Part shown: positions 1-8,550 of the stretch, one piece after another | How positions within the stretch are numbered: the first letter of the stretch is position 1 | Layout: the number at the start of each line of letters is the position of its first letter | From: Rosettibacter sp964572725 | GTDB lineage: Bacteria > Bacteroidota > Ignavibacteria > Ignavibacteriales > Melioribacteraceae | Length of the DNA: 64,000 nucleotides | Direction: 5' to 3' | NCBI GenBank assembly: GCA_964572725.1 | Contig: CAZNFW010000011.1 | Coordinates: forward strand, 4,218-68,217 | The notes under the pieces: model-generated | The model's input: the letters and a program-made list of their open reading frames with translations, nothing else | The model's database searches: none | What the model was told of the DNA's origin: nothing | Program-made: the position numbers and the translations under genes

Positions 1-291
1 CGAAAAAATATAAATATGCTTTTCAATTATCTTATTATTTTTTTCTTCTCTTGATGATTTTAATTCTTTAATAAATTCAAGGTTTTTAATACTATCTTTA
101 ACAGAAGGTAAAAATACTTTTACATTTTTTGCATATGTAAGCTCGAGATTATATTTGATATAATCTCCTACTAAATAATCAGTGGTATCTGTTGAAGCAC
201 TTACAGTAATATTTTGTGCAATTACTGTAACAGTGCTGATAATTAAAATTATTAATGCATTTAGAATATTTTTAAAAATTATATTAAACAT
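1..291 (-). CDS. Secreted protein of a Bat/MoxR operon, partial (N-terminal part)
   Basis: An open frame of 97 codons runs from an ATG at 291 off the left edge of the window, so only the N-terminus is present. Residues 1-24 look like a signal peptide (hydrophobic run NALIILIISTVTVIAQ), followed by a short stretch with the flavour of the beta-sandwich proteins encoded beside moxR and DUF58 genes (DYLVGDYIKYNLEL, then KNVKVFLPSV). It lies directly downstream of the DUF58 gene on the same strand, the usual place for the periplasmic or membrane Bat-type components. The family is inferred mainly from context; it could also be an unrelated exported protein. Confidence 0.6.
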   Translation of the reverse strand, partial: MFNIIFKNILNALIILIISTVTVIAQNITVSASTDTTDYLVGDYIKYNLELTYAKNVKVFLPSVKDSIKNLEFIKELKSSREEKNNKIIEKHIYIFS

Positions 292-326
292 AGAATAAAA
301 TTCACTTCAATAATTAATAAACAATA

Positions 327-1220
327 CTAATATCTCCTTTCACGCATTCTAAAAAACTCAACCAGCGGTTTTACATAAGACTTGCCAGTTTGAATTTCTA
401 TAGAATCAAGTCTTGAATTAACAAAAACTGATTCTCTATATTCTTCAATTCTTTTTAATGTTTCAGCAAAATTAATTTTAAAATCTTCATCATTTGTATC
501 AATGTAACGATACTCCCCCGTTTCTGCATCAACAAATTTAATTAATCCAAAATCTGCTAATTCGAATTCTCTTTTATCTTTTATAATTATTCCTATCAAA
601 TCATGTTTCTTACCAACTATTCTTAAAATTTTTTCATAACCAAAATCAAGAAAATCAGATATTACAAAAAGAATAGCTCTTTTTTTAATAGCATGATTAA
701 AATATTCTAATGCTTCTCTCAAATTAGTTCGTTTTTTTATTGATTCTGAATTTTCAGGCAAATCGAAAGAAAGAACTTCTCGAATTATTCTCAATGCATG
801 TGTTTTTCCTTTTTTAGGAGGAATAAATTTTTCAATCTTATCAGAGAATAAAATTAAACCAACTTTATCATTATTTTTCAAAGCAGAGAAAGCAAGTATT
901 GCACTCAGCTCTGCAGCAATTTGCTGTTTTGTTTTATCTGAAGTTCCAAATATTAAAGAACCGCTCATATCCACGAGCAGCATAACAGTAAGTTCCCGCT
1001 CTTCCTCAAAAATCTTTACATATGGATGTCCAAATCGAGCTGTAACATTCCAGTCAATTGTTCTAATATCGTCACCAATTTGATATTCGCGCACTTCGGA
1101 AAATTCCATTCCTCTTCCTTTAAAGACGGAATGATATTCACCAGAAAACACTTCATTAACCAATCCGCGTGTGCGAATTTCGATTTGTTTAACTTGTTTT
1201 AAAAGCTCTTTAGTCAACAT
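327..1220 (-). CDS. DUF58 domain protein (VWA-like, Bat operon)
   Basis: A 297-residue soluble protein. The DUF58 signature is clear at residues 35-62 (GRGMEFSEVREYQIGDDIR followed by TIDWNVTAR), and a VWA-like metal-site motif DMSGS sits at 84-88. DUF58 proteins are found next to MoxR ATPases and are thought to act with them as a chaperone-like or metal-insertion pair for membrane-associated targets; the exact client here is not known. The ATG at 1220 is only 5 bases from the stop of moxR, so the two are surely co-transcribed. Length is normal for the short DUF58 group without transmembrane segments. Confidence 0.9.
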   Translation of the reverse strand: MLTKELLKQVKQIEIRTRGLVNEVFSGEYHSVFKGRGMEFSEVREYQIGDDIRTIDWNVTARFGHPYVKIFEEERELTVMLLVDMSGSLIFGTSDKTKQQIAAELSAILAFSALKNNDKVGLILFSDKIEKFIPPKKGKTHALRIIREVLSFDLPENSESIKKRTNLREALEYFNHAIKKRAILFVISDFLDFGYEKILRIVGKKHDLIGIIIKDKREFELADFGLIKFVDAETGEYRYIDTNDEDFKINFAETLKRIEEYRESVFVNSRLDSIEIQTGKSYVKPLVEFFRMRERRY

Positions 1221-1225
1221 AAAGA

Positions 1226-2209
1226 TTAAGGCACTTCGATAGTATTAAGAATTTTTGTTATAATTGTTTCAGAAGTTATATCTTCAGCTTCAGCTTCGTA
1301 TGTTACAGCAATTCGATGCCGTAATACATCAGCACAAATTGAACGAACATCTTCAGGGATTACATATCCACGTCTTCTAATAAATGCCATTGCTCGAGCT
1401 CCAAGTGCAAGATTAATTGTAGCACGGGGTGAAGCACCATAACTAATCAAGTCTGTTAATTCATTTAATCCATATTCTTTAGGATTACGAGTAGCAAATA
1501 CTATATCAAGAATGTATTTCTCAATTTTTTCATCCATATAAATTTCATTAACTAATTTTCTTGCTCGCAGTATATCATCAGGAGATATTACAGGCTTTAA
1601 TTCTGGCAAACCATCTGTTGAATTTAATTTCATTATTTTTAATTCTTCTTCGCGGGAAGGATAAGTAATTTTAACTTTCAGCATGAATCTATCGACCTGT
1701 GCCTCTGGAAGAGGATATGTTCCTTCCTGTTCTATTGGATTTTGAGTTGCAAGAACTAAAAAAGGTTCATCTAATTTAAAAGTTGTATCACTGATTGTAA
1801 CTTGACGTTCCTGCATAGCTTCAAGCAAAGCACTTTGAACCTTTGCAGGTGCACGGTTAATTTCATCAGCTAAAATAAAGTTTGCAAAGATAGGACCCTT
1901 TTTAATAGTAAAGTTTCCTTCTTTTTGATTATAGATAAGAGTACCAATTAAATCTGCGGGCAATAAATCTGGAGTGAATTGAATTCTTTGAAACTTTGCT
2001 TTCATTGATGCAGCAAGTGATTTAATAGCTAAAGTTTTTGCAAGTCCTGGAACACCTTCAAGTAAAATGTGACCGTTACTTAATAATCCAATAACAAGGC
2101 GCTCCAGCATTTGTTTTTGTCCAACTATGACTTTGCTTATTTCATTAAAAAGAATGTCAATGAACTCACTTTCACGACGAATTTTTTCGTTGAGTGCTGT
2201 AATATCCAA
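1226..2209 (-). CDS. MoxR-family AAA+ ATPase
   Basis: A 327-residue AAA+ ATPase. Walker A is GVPGLAKT at 52-59, Walker B is LADEIN at 113-118, and the MoxR-typical segment ATQNPIEQEGTYPLPEAQ lies near residue 154. MoxR ATPases remodel or activate partner proteins and pair with DUF58/VWA proteins, exactly the neighbour here. The start codon is TTG at 2209; it is preceded by a strong AGGAGAG ribosome site four bases away, and no ATG lies nearby, so TTG is preferred. It heads the minus-strand operon moxR - DUF58 - secreted protein. Confidence 0.93.
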   Translation of the reverse strand: MDITALNEKIRRESEFIDILFNEISKVIVGQKQMLERLVIGLLSNGHILLEGVPGLAKTLAIKSLAASMKAKFQRIQFTPDLLPADLIGTLIYNQKEGNFTIKKGPIFANFILADEINRAPAKVQSALLEAMQERQVTISDTTFKLDEPFLVLATQNPIEQEGTYPLPEAQVDRFMLKVKITYPSREEELKIMKLNSTDGLPELKPVISPDDILRARKLVNEIYMDEKIEKYILDIVFATRNPKEYGLNELTDLISYGASPRATINLALGARAMAFIRRRGYVIPEDVRSICADVLRHRIAVTYEAEAEDITSETIITKILNTIEVP

Positions 2210-2341
2210 TTTGCTCTCCTATATATTTTGAAAACCGTTTGCTTTTACAAAAGGGTTTTTATAAAAGTTTCTCAAAAAGATTTATAATTTTTTGAAATAC
2301 AAATATAACAAATTGCCGCTGGAGTTGAATTTTCAATAAAA

Positions 2342-3520
2342 CTAATTAATCATTCTTAATGCAGCAAATTTTAAGTAAACTGTTTCTTCCATCGATGGCA
2401 AAGAAGGATGGTCTAAGGAAGCATTATTAAAATAAATTTGCTGAACTTCTCTGTTAACTTTTAATGATGCTTTACTTAAAATATCAATAAATACTTCGTC
2501 CTTAATATGATGAGAACACGAAGAAGTGAATAAAAAGCCATTTTCATTTAATACTTGCATTGCAAGCCGATTCAATTTTTCATAACCTTTAATTGCAGCA
2601 GGAACACTTTTTTTATTTTTTGCAAATGCAGGAGGGTCAACAATTACAACATCATACTTTTTATTTTTTTGAATGCAATACTCTAAGAAATCAAAAACAT
2701 CTGCATCTATGAATTCTGACTCACAGGAAAAATTATTCAAGCCAAAATTAAATTTTGCATTTTCAATTTCTCTTTTTGAAGAATCTACGAATGTTACTGA
2801 TTTTGCTCCCTGTTTTGCTGCATTCAAGCCAAAACCGCCTGCATTACAAAAACAATCAAGAACTTTTTTATCTTTACAAAATTTACCTGCAAATATTCTA
2901 TTGTCGCATTGGTCAAAATAAAATCCAGTCTTATGAGATGTATGAAAATCAATTTTGTATTTTACTTCACCATCAGAAATAATTTCTTCTTTAATTTCAC
3001 CTTTATAGATTTTATCTTCATACTCTAATCCTTCAAGCTGTCGGAAATATTCCTCATTCTTTGTAAAAATATTTTTAGCAGAAAATTCATTTACAAGAAC
3101 ATCAATTATCATTTGAATATTCTTTTCCATACCAGCAGAATTAATTTGTAAAACATATGTATCATTATATTTATCTATAATTAAACCGGGCATAAAATCG
3201 CTTTCACTAAAAACCATTCTAAATGAATTTCTATCAGGGTAAACATTTTTTCTAAAATTATAGGAGGAGATTAATCTTTGTTTAAATAATTCTTTAATAT
3301 CAATTTCCTTTTCTTTCGATAGAATTCTTACCGATATCAATGAATTTTTATTATAAAATCCTTGAGCCAGAAAATTTTTTTGTGAGTCATAAATTTTTAC
3401 TAAATCACCATTTTGAGGATTACCAACAACTTTTTGAATTTCATTACTAAAAATCCAGAGATGTCCCTGCTTGATTCTCTTATCTTCATTCTTTTTCAGA
3501 ATAATTTCGTCCATATTCAT
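2342..3520 (-). CDS. rlmI: Class I SAM-dependent rRNA methyltransferase, RlmI type
   Basis: A 392-residue RlmI/RlmK-type enzyme, expected to methylate a cytosine of 23S rRNA to 5-methylcytosine. The N-terminal 80 residues form a PUA-like RNA-binding domain (RIKQGHLWIFSNEI), followed by the EEHEH-type linker and a Rossmann methyltransferase: SAM-binding motif VLDCFCNAGGFG, motif DVVIVDPPAFAK and SSCSHHI near the C-terminus. Two ATGs lie close together (3520 and 3514) and neither has a clear ribosome site, so the start may be two codons shorter. It is divergent from recQ. Family assignment is firm; the exact target base is inferred from the family. Confidence 0.88.
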   Translation of the reverse strand: MNMDEIILKKNEDKRIKQGHLWIFSNEIQKVVGNPQNGDLVKIYDSQKNFLAQGFYNKNSLISVRILSKEKEIDIKELFKQRLISSYNFRKNVYPDRNSFRMVFSESDFMPGLIIDKYNDTYVLQINSAGMEKNIQMIIDVLVNEFSAKNIFTKNEEYFRQLEGLEYEDKIYKGEIKEEIISDGEVKYKIDFHTSHKTGFYFDQCDNRIFAGKFCKDKKVLDCFCNAGGFGLNAAKQGAKSVTFVDSSKREIENAKFNFGLNNFSCESEFIDADVFDFLEYCIQKNKKYDVVIVDPPAFAKNKKSVPAAIKGYEKLNRLAMQVLNENGFLFTSSCSHHIKDEVFIDILSKASLKVNREVQQIYFNNASLDHPSLPSMEETVYLKFAALRMIN

Positions 3521-3553
3521 TTCATTTATTAATTTGACAATAATTTATTTACT

Positions 3554-3571
3554 TTAAGAAAACTTTCTTAA
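3554..3571. repeat. Perfect inverted repeat between rlmI and recQ
   Basis: TTAAGAAA and TTTCTTAA form an 8-bp inverted repeat separated by two bases, in the short region between the divergent rlmI and recQ genes. It could be an operator or part of an AT-rich promoter; AT-rich palindromes of this size also arise by chance. Confidence 0.3.
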
Positions 3572-3603
3572 TTTTCTTATTACTAAAAATAAATAATTAA
3601 AAT

Positions 3604-5064
3604 ATGAATTTAGAAAAATATCTTAAGGAATATTTTGGTTACGTTTCATTTAGAGGACTGCAAAAAGATGTTATCGAAAGACTAGTAAATGAAAAAGCTC
3701 ATTGCCTTTTAATAATGCCAACTGGCGGAGGAAAATCATTATGCTATCAGCTGCCAGCAATGATTTTCGAAGGAGGAACACTTGTAATAAGTCCACTAAT
3801 AGCATTAATGCAGGATCAAGTTGATGCATTAAAAAAGAAAAATATTCCAGCTGATTTTATTAATTCCACTATAGGAAGTGAACAACGAATAGAAAGATTA
3901 AATAAATTTATCGAAGGAAAAACAAAATTACTTTATGTAACTCCCGAAAGATTTAAGAAAAAAGAATTTGTTGAAGCCATACAGAAATCTAATATTTCAT
4001 TGCTTGCTGTAGACGAAGCTCATTGCATTTCTGAATGGGGACATGATTTTAGGCCTGATTATTCAAGAATTGGTGAGTTTAGAAAAATTATTAACAATCC
4101 TCTTACAATCGCATTGACAGCAACAGCAACTCCCGATGTCCAAAATGACATAATTTCGAAATTAGGCATTAACAAAAACGAAATAAAAATTTTTCACGAA
4201 GGAATTCAAAGACCCAATCTTCGACTTGAAGCCATAGAAGTTTTTGATGAAAAAGAAAGTATTGAAATCATTGTTAAGCTGTTAAAAAAATACGACGGTT
4301 CTGGAATTATATACTTCACACTTATAAAGACACTTGAAAAATATTCACAAATCTTAAGGGACAAAGGATTTAAACACGAAATTTATCATGGTAAATTAAC
4401 TCCAAAAGAAAGAAAACAAAAACAAAGAGATTTTTTATCAGGAAAACAAAAATTAATACTTGCAACCAATGCTTTTGGGATGGGTATTGATAAACCTGAC
4501 ATACGATTTGTTATTCATGCTGAAGTTCCATCATCAATTGAATCTTATTATCAGGAAATTGGAAGAGCTGGAAGAGATGGGAAAGATTCTCTATGTCTTC
4601 TGATTTACAATCAAAATGATTTGTATACACAAATGGAATTTATTAAATGGGCTAATCCAGATGCAGATTATTATGAACGTTTGTACAATCTTTTAGTAAC
4701 CAGAATTGATGAAGTTAATTCTTACGGTATCGAGTTTTTAAGAGAGCAACTCAGCTACAAAGACAAAAATGATTACAGATCAGAAACAGCCTTAGGAATT
4801 CTTGAAAGATATGGAGTAATAGAAGGTTCACTCGAAGAAAAAAACTTAAAAGTAATTGATGAATTGCCTCCACAACTCGAAGATGAAAATTACTTACAAG
4901 CAAAACTCCTGAATGATAATAAAAAACTTCTTTCAGTAGTCAATTATTTCCGAACCGAAAAATGCAGAAGAGTATTTATATCAGATTACTTTGGTTTCCC
5001 GGGTGAACCTCCCTGCAGAAACTGTGATATATGCTCAAAGAACAAATTTGTTAATAAAAATTAA
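3604..5064 (+). CDS. recQ: ATP-dependent DNA helicase RecQ, short form
   Basis: A 486-residue superfamily 2 helicase that unwinds DNA 3' to 5' in recombination and repair. Walker A is MPTGGGKS (38-45), the DEAH box is at 137-140 followed by the RecQ-specific aromatic-rich loop, and helicase motif VI appears as YYQEIGRAGRDG. A zinc-binding module with four cysteines (CRR...EPPCRNCDIC) lies at the very C-terminus. The protein stops about ten residues after it, so the winged-helix and HRDC domains of longer RecQ proteins are absent. The ORF is intact, so this looks like a natural short architecture. It converges with the GH51 gene. Confidence 0.92.
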   Translation: MNLEKYLKEYFGYVSFRGLQKDVIERLVNEKAHCLLIMPTGGGKSLCYQLPAMIFEGGTLVISPLIALMQDQVDALKKKNIPADFINSTIGSEQRIERLNKFIEGKTKLLYVTPERFKKKEFVEAIQKSNISLLAVDEAHCISEWGHDFRPDYSRIGEFRKIINNPLTIALTATATPDVQNDIISKLGINKNEIKIFHEGIQRPNLRLEAIEVFDEKESIEIIVKLLKKYDGSGIIYFTLIKTLEKYSQILRDKGFKHEIYHGKLTPKERKQKQRDFLSGKQKLILATNAFGMGIDKPDIRFVIHAEVPSSIESYYQEIGRAGRDGKDSLCLLIYNQNDLYTQMEFIKWANPDADYYERLYNLLVTRIDEVNSYGIEFLREQLSYKDKNDYRSETALGILERYGVIEGSLEEKNLKVIDELPPQLEDENYLQAKLLNDNKKLLSVVNYFRTEKCRRVFISDYFGFPGEPPCRNCDICSKNKFVNKN

Positions 5065-5093
5065 TATTACAGAAAATATTTTTTCATAATAAA

Positions 5094-6626
5094 TCATTTT
5101 AACTCGAGAACCACAACTGAACATGGTGGAAGTTTAACATTAAGAGTATTATTTACTAATTGAGCATCATTAAAAACTTTAGGTGATACTTTATCTGGAT
5201 TGTCAAAAGTATTATGATCCTGAACTTTGTCTGATGTAAGTATTCTGCCTTTAAATGATGAGACTTTTACACTTCTTAAATCAATGGTTACTTTTTGTTC
5301 GTTTCTTATATCAATATTTACTAATGAAATATGTATAATTCCATTTTTATCTTTTGAAGCAGAACATGAAACAGCATCAAGGCTTTGATTTCCTACAGTA
5401 TATTTATTACTTGTGACGTTAACTGGTAACATTAAAGCATCGTGGTGAACATTATACATTTCCATTACATGATAAGTAGGAGTCAAAATAATTTTTTCTT
5501 TGTCAGTTAAAATGACAGCTTGCAATACATTAACAATTTGTGCAAGATTTGCCATTTTTACTCTGTCACAATGATTATTAAAAATATTCAAAGTTGCTCC
5601 TGCCAGAATTGCATCTCGCATTGTATTTTGCTGGAATAAGAAAGCAGGATTAGTTCCCGGTTCCACATCATACCATCCACCCCATTCATCAACAACAAGA
5701 GCAATTTTCTTTTGCGGGTCATATTTATCCATTATGTTAACATGACCTTTAATCAGTTCATCCATCTTTAAAGCTTGCTGCATAGTCTGAAAATATTGCT
5801 GTTCAGTAAAATCGGTAGCTGAACCTTTTTTGTTCCAATCGATAACTGAGTAATGATGTAAGCTCACACCTTCTATAAGATGACGAGGAATGTTTTTCAG
5901 TAAAACTTCGGTCCAGTTATAATCATCACTCGGTGCACCAGATGCAATTCTAAAAAGTTTTGTTCGAGAATAACCGGTCATATAAGTTGCATATTGACGA
6001 TATAAATCGGCATAATATTCAGGACGCATGTGACCACCGCAGCCCCATGTTTCATTCCCAATTCCCCAATATTTAACATTCCAAGGTTTTTCTCTCCCAT
6101 TTTCTTTTCTTAAAGTTGTCATTGGGCTAATACCATCAAAATTCATGTATTGAACCCATTCAGCAAGTTCTTGAGGTGTTCCGCTTCCAACATTAGCAGA
6201 AATGTAAGGTTCAGCACCCAATAATTCACACAGGTCCATAAATTCATGAGTACCAAAACTATTATTTTCAGTTACTCCTCCCCACCACATATTTACAATT
6301 GTCGGTCTTTTTGATTTTGGACCAATTCCATCTTTCCAGTGATAAGTATCAGCAAAACATCCGCCAGGCCATCTTAAAACTGGAACTTTCATTTTTTTCA
6401 AAGCTGCAATAATATCGTTTCTTATTCCTCTTGTATTAGGGATTATTTTATTAGTATCCCCAACATAAATTCCATCATAAATACATCTCCCCAGATGCTC
6501 AGAGAAATGTCCATAAATGTTTTTACTAATCGTATCTTTTCCCAAATCAGCATTGATAATAATTTTGTTTTGTGAAATTATAATTGACGTGCATAATAAA
6601 AAGAATAGAATTAATGATTTTTTCAT
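5094..6626 (-). CDS. Alpha-N-arabinofuranosidase, GH51, secreted
   Basis: A 510-residue glycoside hydrolase of family 51 that should release arabinose side chains from arabinoxylan or arabinan oligomers. The first 19 residues (MKKSLILFFLLCTSIIISQ) form a signal peptide. The acid/base glutamate is E192 in YWGIGNETWGCGGH and the nucleophile is E314 in VVDEWGGW; the LRWPGGCFAD motif at 84-93 is also typical. The C-terminal beta-sandwich is present, but there is no type IX sorting domain, so it is probably periplasmic. A GAGGTGAAC ribosome site precedes the ATG. It stands apart from the xylan region at 37-56 kb but fits the same pathway. Confidence 0.93.
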   Translation of the reverse strand: MKKSLILFFLLCTSIIISQNKIIINADLGKDTISKNIYGHFSEHLGRCIYDGIYVGDTNKIIPNTRGIRNDIIAALKKMKVPVLRWPGGCFADTYHWKDGIGPKSKRPTIVNMWWGGVTENNSFGTHEFMDLCELLGAEPYISANVGSGTPQELAEWVQYMNFDGISPMTTLRKENGREKPWNVKYWGIGNETWGCGGHMRPEYYADLYRQYATYMTGYSRTKLFRIASGAPSDDYNWTEVLLKNIPRHLIEGVSLHHYSVIDWNKKGSATDFTEQQYFQTMQQALKMDELIKGHVNIMDKYDPQKKIALVVDEWGGWYDVEPGTNPAFLFQQNTMRDAILAGATLNIFNNHCDRVKMANLAQIVNVLQAVILTDKEKIILTPTYHVMEMYNVHHDALMLPVNVTSNKYTVGNQSLDAVSCSASKDKNGIIHISLVNIDIRNEQKVTIDLRSVKVSSFKGRILTSDKVQDHNTFDNPDKVSPKVFNDAQLVNNTLNVKLPPCSVVVLELK

Positions 6627-6743
6627 GGTTCACCTCATTTTTGATGGTATAACTCAAAAATTTACTGTTATGATTTGTAAATATAAAACCAATTTGCATT
6701 TCTACAAATTAAGGATGGGGAAAATTGAAGGTAAAAGTAGATA

Positions 6744-7760
6744 TTATAGATTATATTTTTTCTTCATCCATTCATATGCTGCATTTAGCTGCTTGGTTTT
6801 TTTCTCGGCAAGAATTTTTAATTCTTCTCCTAAATCACTTACTCTGTCAGGATGATATTTTGCGATAAGCTCAAGATATTTTTTCCTGATTTGAGATTTA
6901 GTAACTTTACCACTCAAACCAAGTATTTTTCCATAATATTTTGCTTTTTCATATTCTGTTGCAGTGGTTGGGTCAAAGTCATCATCACTCTTTATTGTTT
7001 TCTTTTCATACCGTTCATATCTTTCATATTTCTCGTATTTCTCATACCGTTCATATTGTGAATACTTATTTTTATTATCTTTATCATCAGTTGATTTGCG
7101 ATGAGTTTTCTGGCGGTAGTAAAATCCTACTATTTTATAGACTGATGTGAATAAATCTGAACTGTTATCTCCTGCATTAAACAAATAATCAAGGAAGTAA
7201 ACATTTACATTAAACCAATCTGTATTTTTAATTTTTTCTGCATTTTCAATAATTAACTTTTTAACGGTATCCAATTTATTGTTGGGTCTTAATTTTTTGA
7301 GTAATTGTTCTTCAAATACTGGTGTTGCAATTTTTAAAACAGAATTTATCCAGTCATTGCCTACTTCCAGTATCAATGTGTGAAGAATTAAATACTCATT
7401 CAACACTATTTCTGTAGACAAAGTCGAATTAATTTCCTGAGAATAACTAATACATTGAAGATGTCCATGTGTGGTAAACATAAACTCATTTAATGTTTGG
7501 TCAATATCCAAATTAAACCATTTCTTAAAAATTGATTCTGCTGCATGATTAAAAAATTGAGCTCTTAATTCATAATTTGACTTGTAACTTGTCAAATACT
7601 GCTGAGAAAAATTTGATATTCCATTATAAACAAATCCAATTGCAGTCCAAATTTTATTATAAATTTCGTCATAAACATAATAAGCATCCTCATACCGTCC
7701 CTGCTCAAAGAGAAAATCAGCAGCATTTCTCATTTTACTTATATTCATTCTGTGAATCAT
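6744..7760 (-). CDS. J-domain protein with C-terminal J domain
   Basis: A 338-residue protein with a DnaJ domain at the very C-terminus (about 270-338): the HPD tripeptide begins at residue 303 and is flanked by helix II (SQIRKKYLELIAKY) and helix III/IV (LNAAYEWMKKKY). J domains stimulate Hsp70 ATPases, so it is presumably a co-chaperone for DnaK. The N-terminal 200 residues are helical and not recognised; the first 35 resemble a TPR-like helical pair. A charged tyrosine-rich repeat of ERYEK/EKYE units near 237-256 links the two parts. It has no G/F or zinc region, so it is not DnaJ itself. Confidence 0.8.
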   Translation of the reverse strand: MIHRMNISKMRNAADFLFEQGRYEDAYYVYDEIYNKIWTAIGFVYNGISNFSQQYLTSYKSNYELRAQFFNHAAESIFKKWFNLDIDQTLNEFMFTTHGHLQCISYSQEINSTLSTEIVLNEYLILHTLILEVGNDWINSVLKIATPVFEEQLLKKLRPNNKLDTVKKLIIENAEKIKNTDWFNVNVYFLDYLFNAGDNSSDLFTSVYKIVGFYYRQKTHRKSTDDKDNKNKYSQYERYEKYEKYERYERYEKKTIKSDDDFDPTTATEYEKAKYYGKILGLSGKVTKSQIRKKYLELIAKYHPDRVSDLGEELKILAEKKTKQLNAAYEWMKKKYNL

Positions 7761-7865
7761 AGAAGATATAATTATTTACAAAAGTAAAATATAGTTAAAA
7801 AATCTTTATTACTATTTTATTATCGATTTAAACAAAAACAAGTTAATACTTTTTTGATGAACCAT

Positions 7866-7896
7866 TTTGCATTTAAAATTTATTTTCATATGTTTC
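7866..7896 (+). promoter_or_regulatory. Candidate Bacteroidetes-type promoter for the efflux operon
   Basis: TTTG at 7866-7869 and TATGTTTC at 7889-7896 are separated by exactly 19 bases and differ by one base from the Bacteroidetes housekeeping consensus TTTG-N19-TAnnTTTG. It lies about 28 bases upstream of the tetR ATG. The downstream element overlaps TTCGAA, a small palindrome that could serve as an operator for the adjacent TetR regulator. Confidence 0.4.
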
Positions 7897-7924
7897 GAAC
7901 ATTCAATTAAAAAGTTTGATAATT

Positions 7925-8536
7925 ATGGAACAGGATAATACTTATTCAAAGAAAGAATTAATACTTAATACTGCAAGAGAGATTCTTGCAAAACAGGGTT
8001 ATGCAAAAACAACACTTGATGATATAGCAAACGCTCTGGGCATGAAAAAATCTTCACTTTATTATTATTATCAAAATAAGGAAGCACTTTTAGATGATGT
8101 AATAAATTTTGAAAAAGAAAAATACCTGTCATTAATTACCGATGCGCTTAATGAAGGTAAAACTACTTTCGAAAAAATTATTATTTATGAAACAAAAAAA
8201 TTTGAATATGTCCAAACCGTATTAAAACTGCAGGATTTAACACTGAATATTTTTTATGAAATAAAAAATAAAATTTTCAAAGTCACAAAAGAAATTCAGG
8301 AAAAAGAAATATCTCTTCTTTCTAAAGTTTTAAATGAAGGAATAAAAAGAAAAGAAATTAAAAAATGTGATACAAATAGAGTTGCACATTTATTATTAAC
8401 TGTTTCAGAAGCGATGAGACATCGTGAAATTTACTTCGCTCATTTTACTATCGACAAGCATATTGATTTTTCTAAAGCTTATGAAGATATGATTTTTGCA
8501 TTTAAATTAATTTTTAAAGGGTTATCAACAAAATAA
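7925..8536 (+). CDS. TetR/AcrR-family transcriptional regulator
   Basis: A regulator of about 203 residues. The N-terminal helix-turn-helix is classic TetR: AREILAKQGYAKTTLDDIA then ALGMKKSSLYYYYQNKEALL, followed by a helical ligand-binding C-terminal domain. ATG 7925 is preferred over an in-frame TTG at 7916 because the protein would then begin MEQDNTYSKKEL, the usual short TetR leader; no strong ribosome site decides it. It is the first gene of the efflux operon (14 bases before tolC), so it most likely represses its own pump genes. The inducer cannot be read from sequence. Confidence 0.9.
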   Translation: MEQDNTYSKKELILNTAREILAKQGYAKTTLDDIANALGMKKSSLYYYYQNKEALLDDVINFEKEKYLSLITDALNEGKTTFEKIIIYETKKFEYVQTVLKLQDLTLNIFYEIKNKIFKVTKEIQEKEISLLSKVLNEGIKRKEIKKCDTNRVAHLLLTVSEAMRHREIYFAHFTIDKHIDFSKAYEDMIFAFKLIFKGLSTK

Positions 8537-8538
8537 AT

Positions 8539-8543
8539 GGAGG
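8539..8543 (+). promoter_or_regulatory. Ribosome binding site deciding the GTG start of the TolC gene
   Basis: GGAGG lies 7 bases before GTG 8551 but only 1 base before an in-frame TTG at 8545. Spacing selects the GTG, which also gives a clean signal peptide. Confidence 0.7.
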
Positions 8544-8550
8544 TTTGAAA

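Noticed and set aside
6517..6855. 112-codon plus-strand ORF across the GH51 start and the J-domain stop
   Set aside because: Overlaps two well-supported genes on the other strand; the sequence is a shadow frame with no motif.
7010..7060. Short tandem repeat seen as a possible CRISPR-like array
   Set aside because: The TCATA(C/T)CGTTCATA units are in frame and encode the Tyr/Glu-rich linker of the J-domain protein; units are about 9-12 bases and have no spacers.
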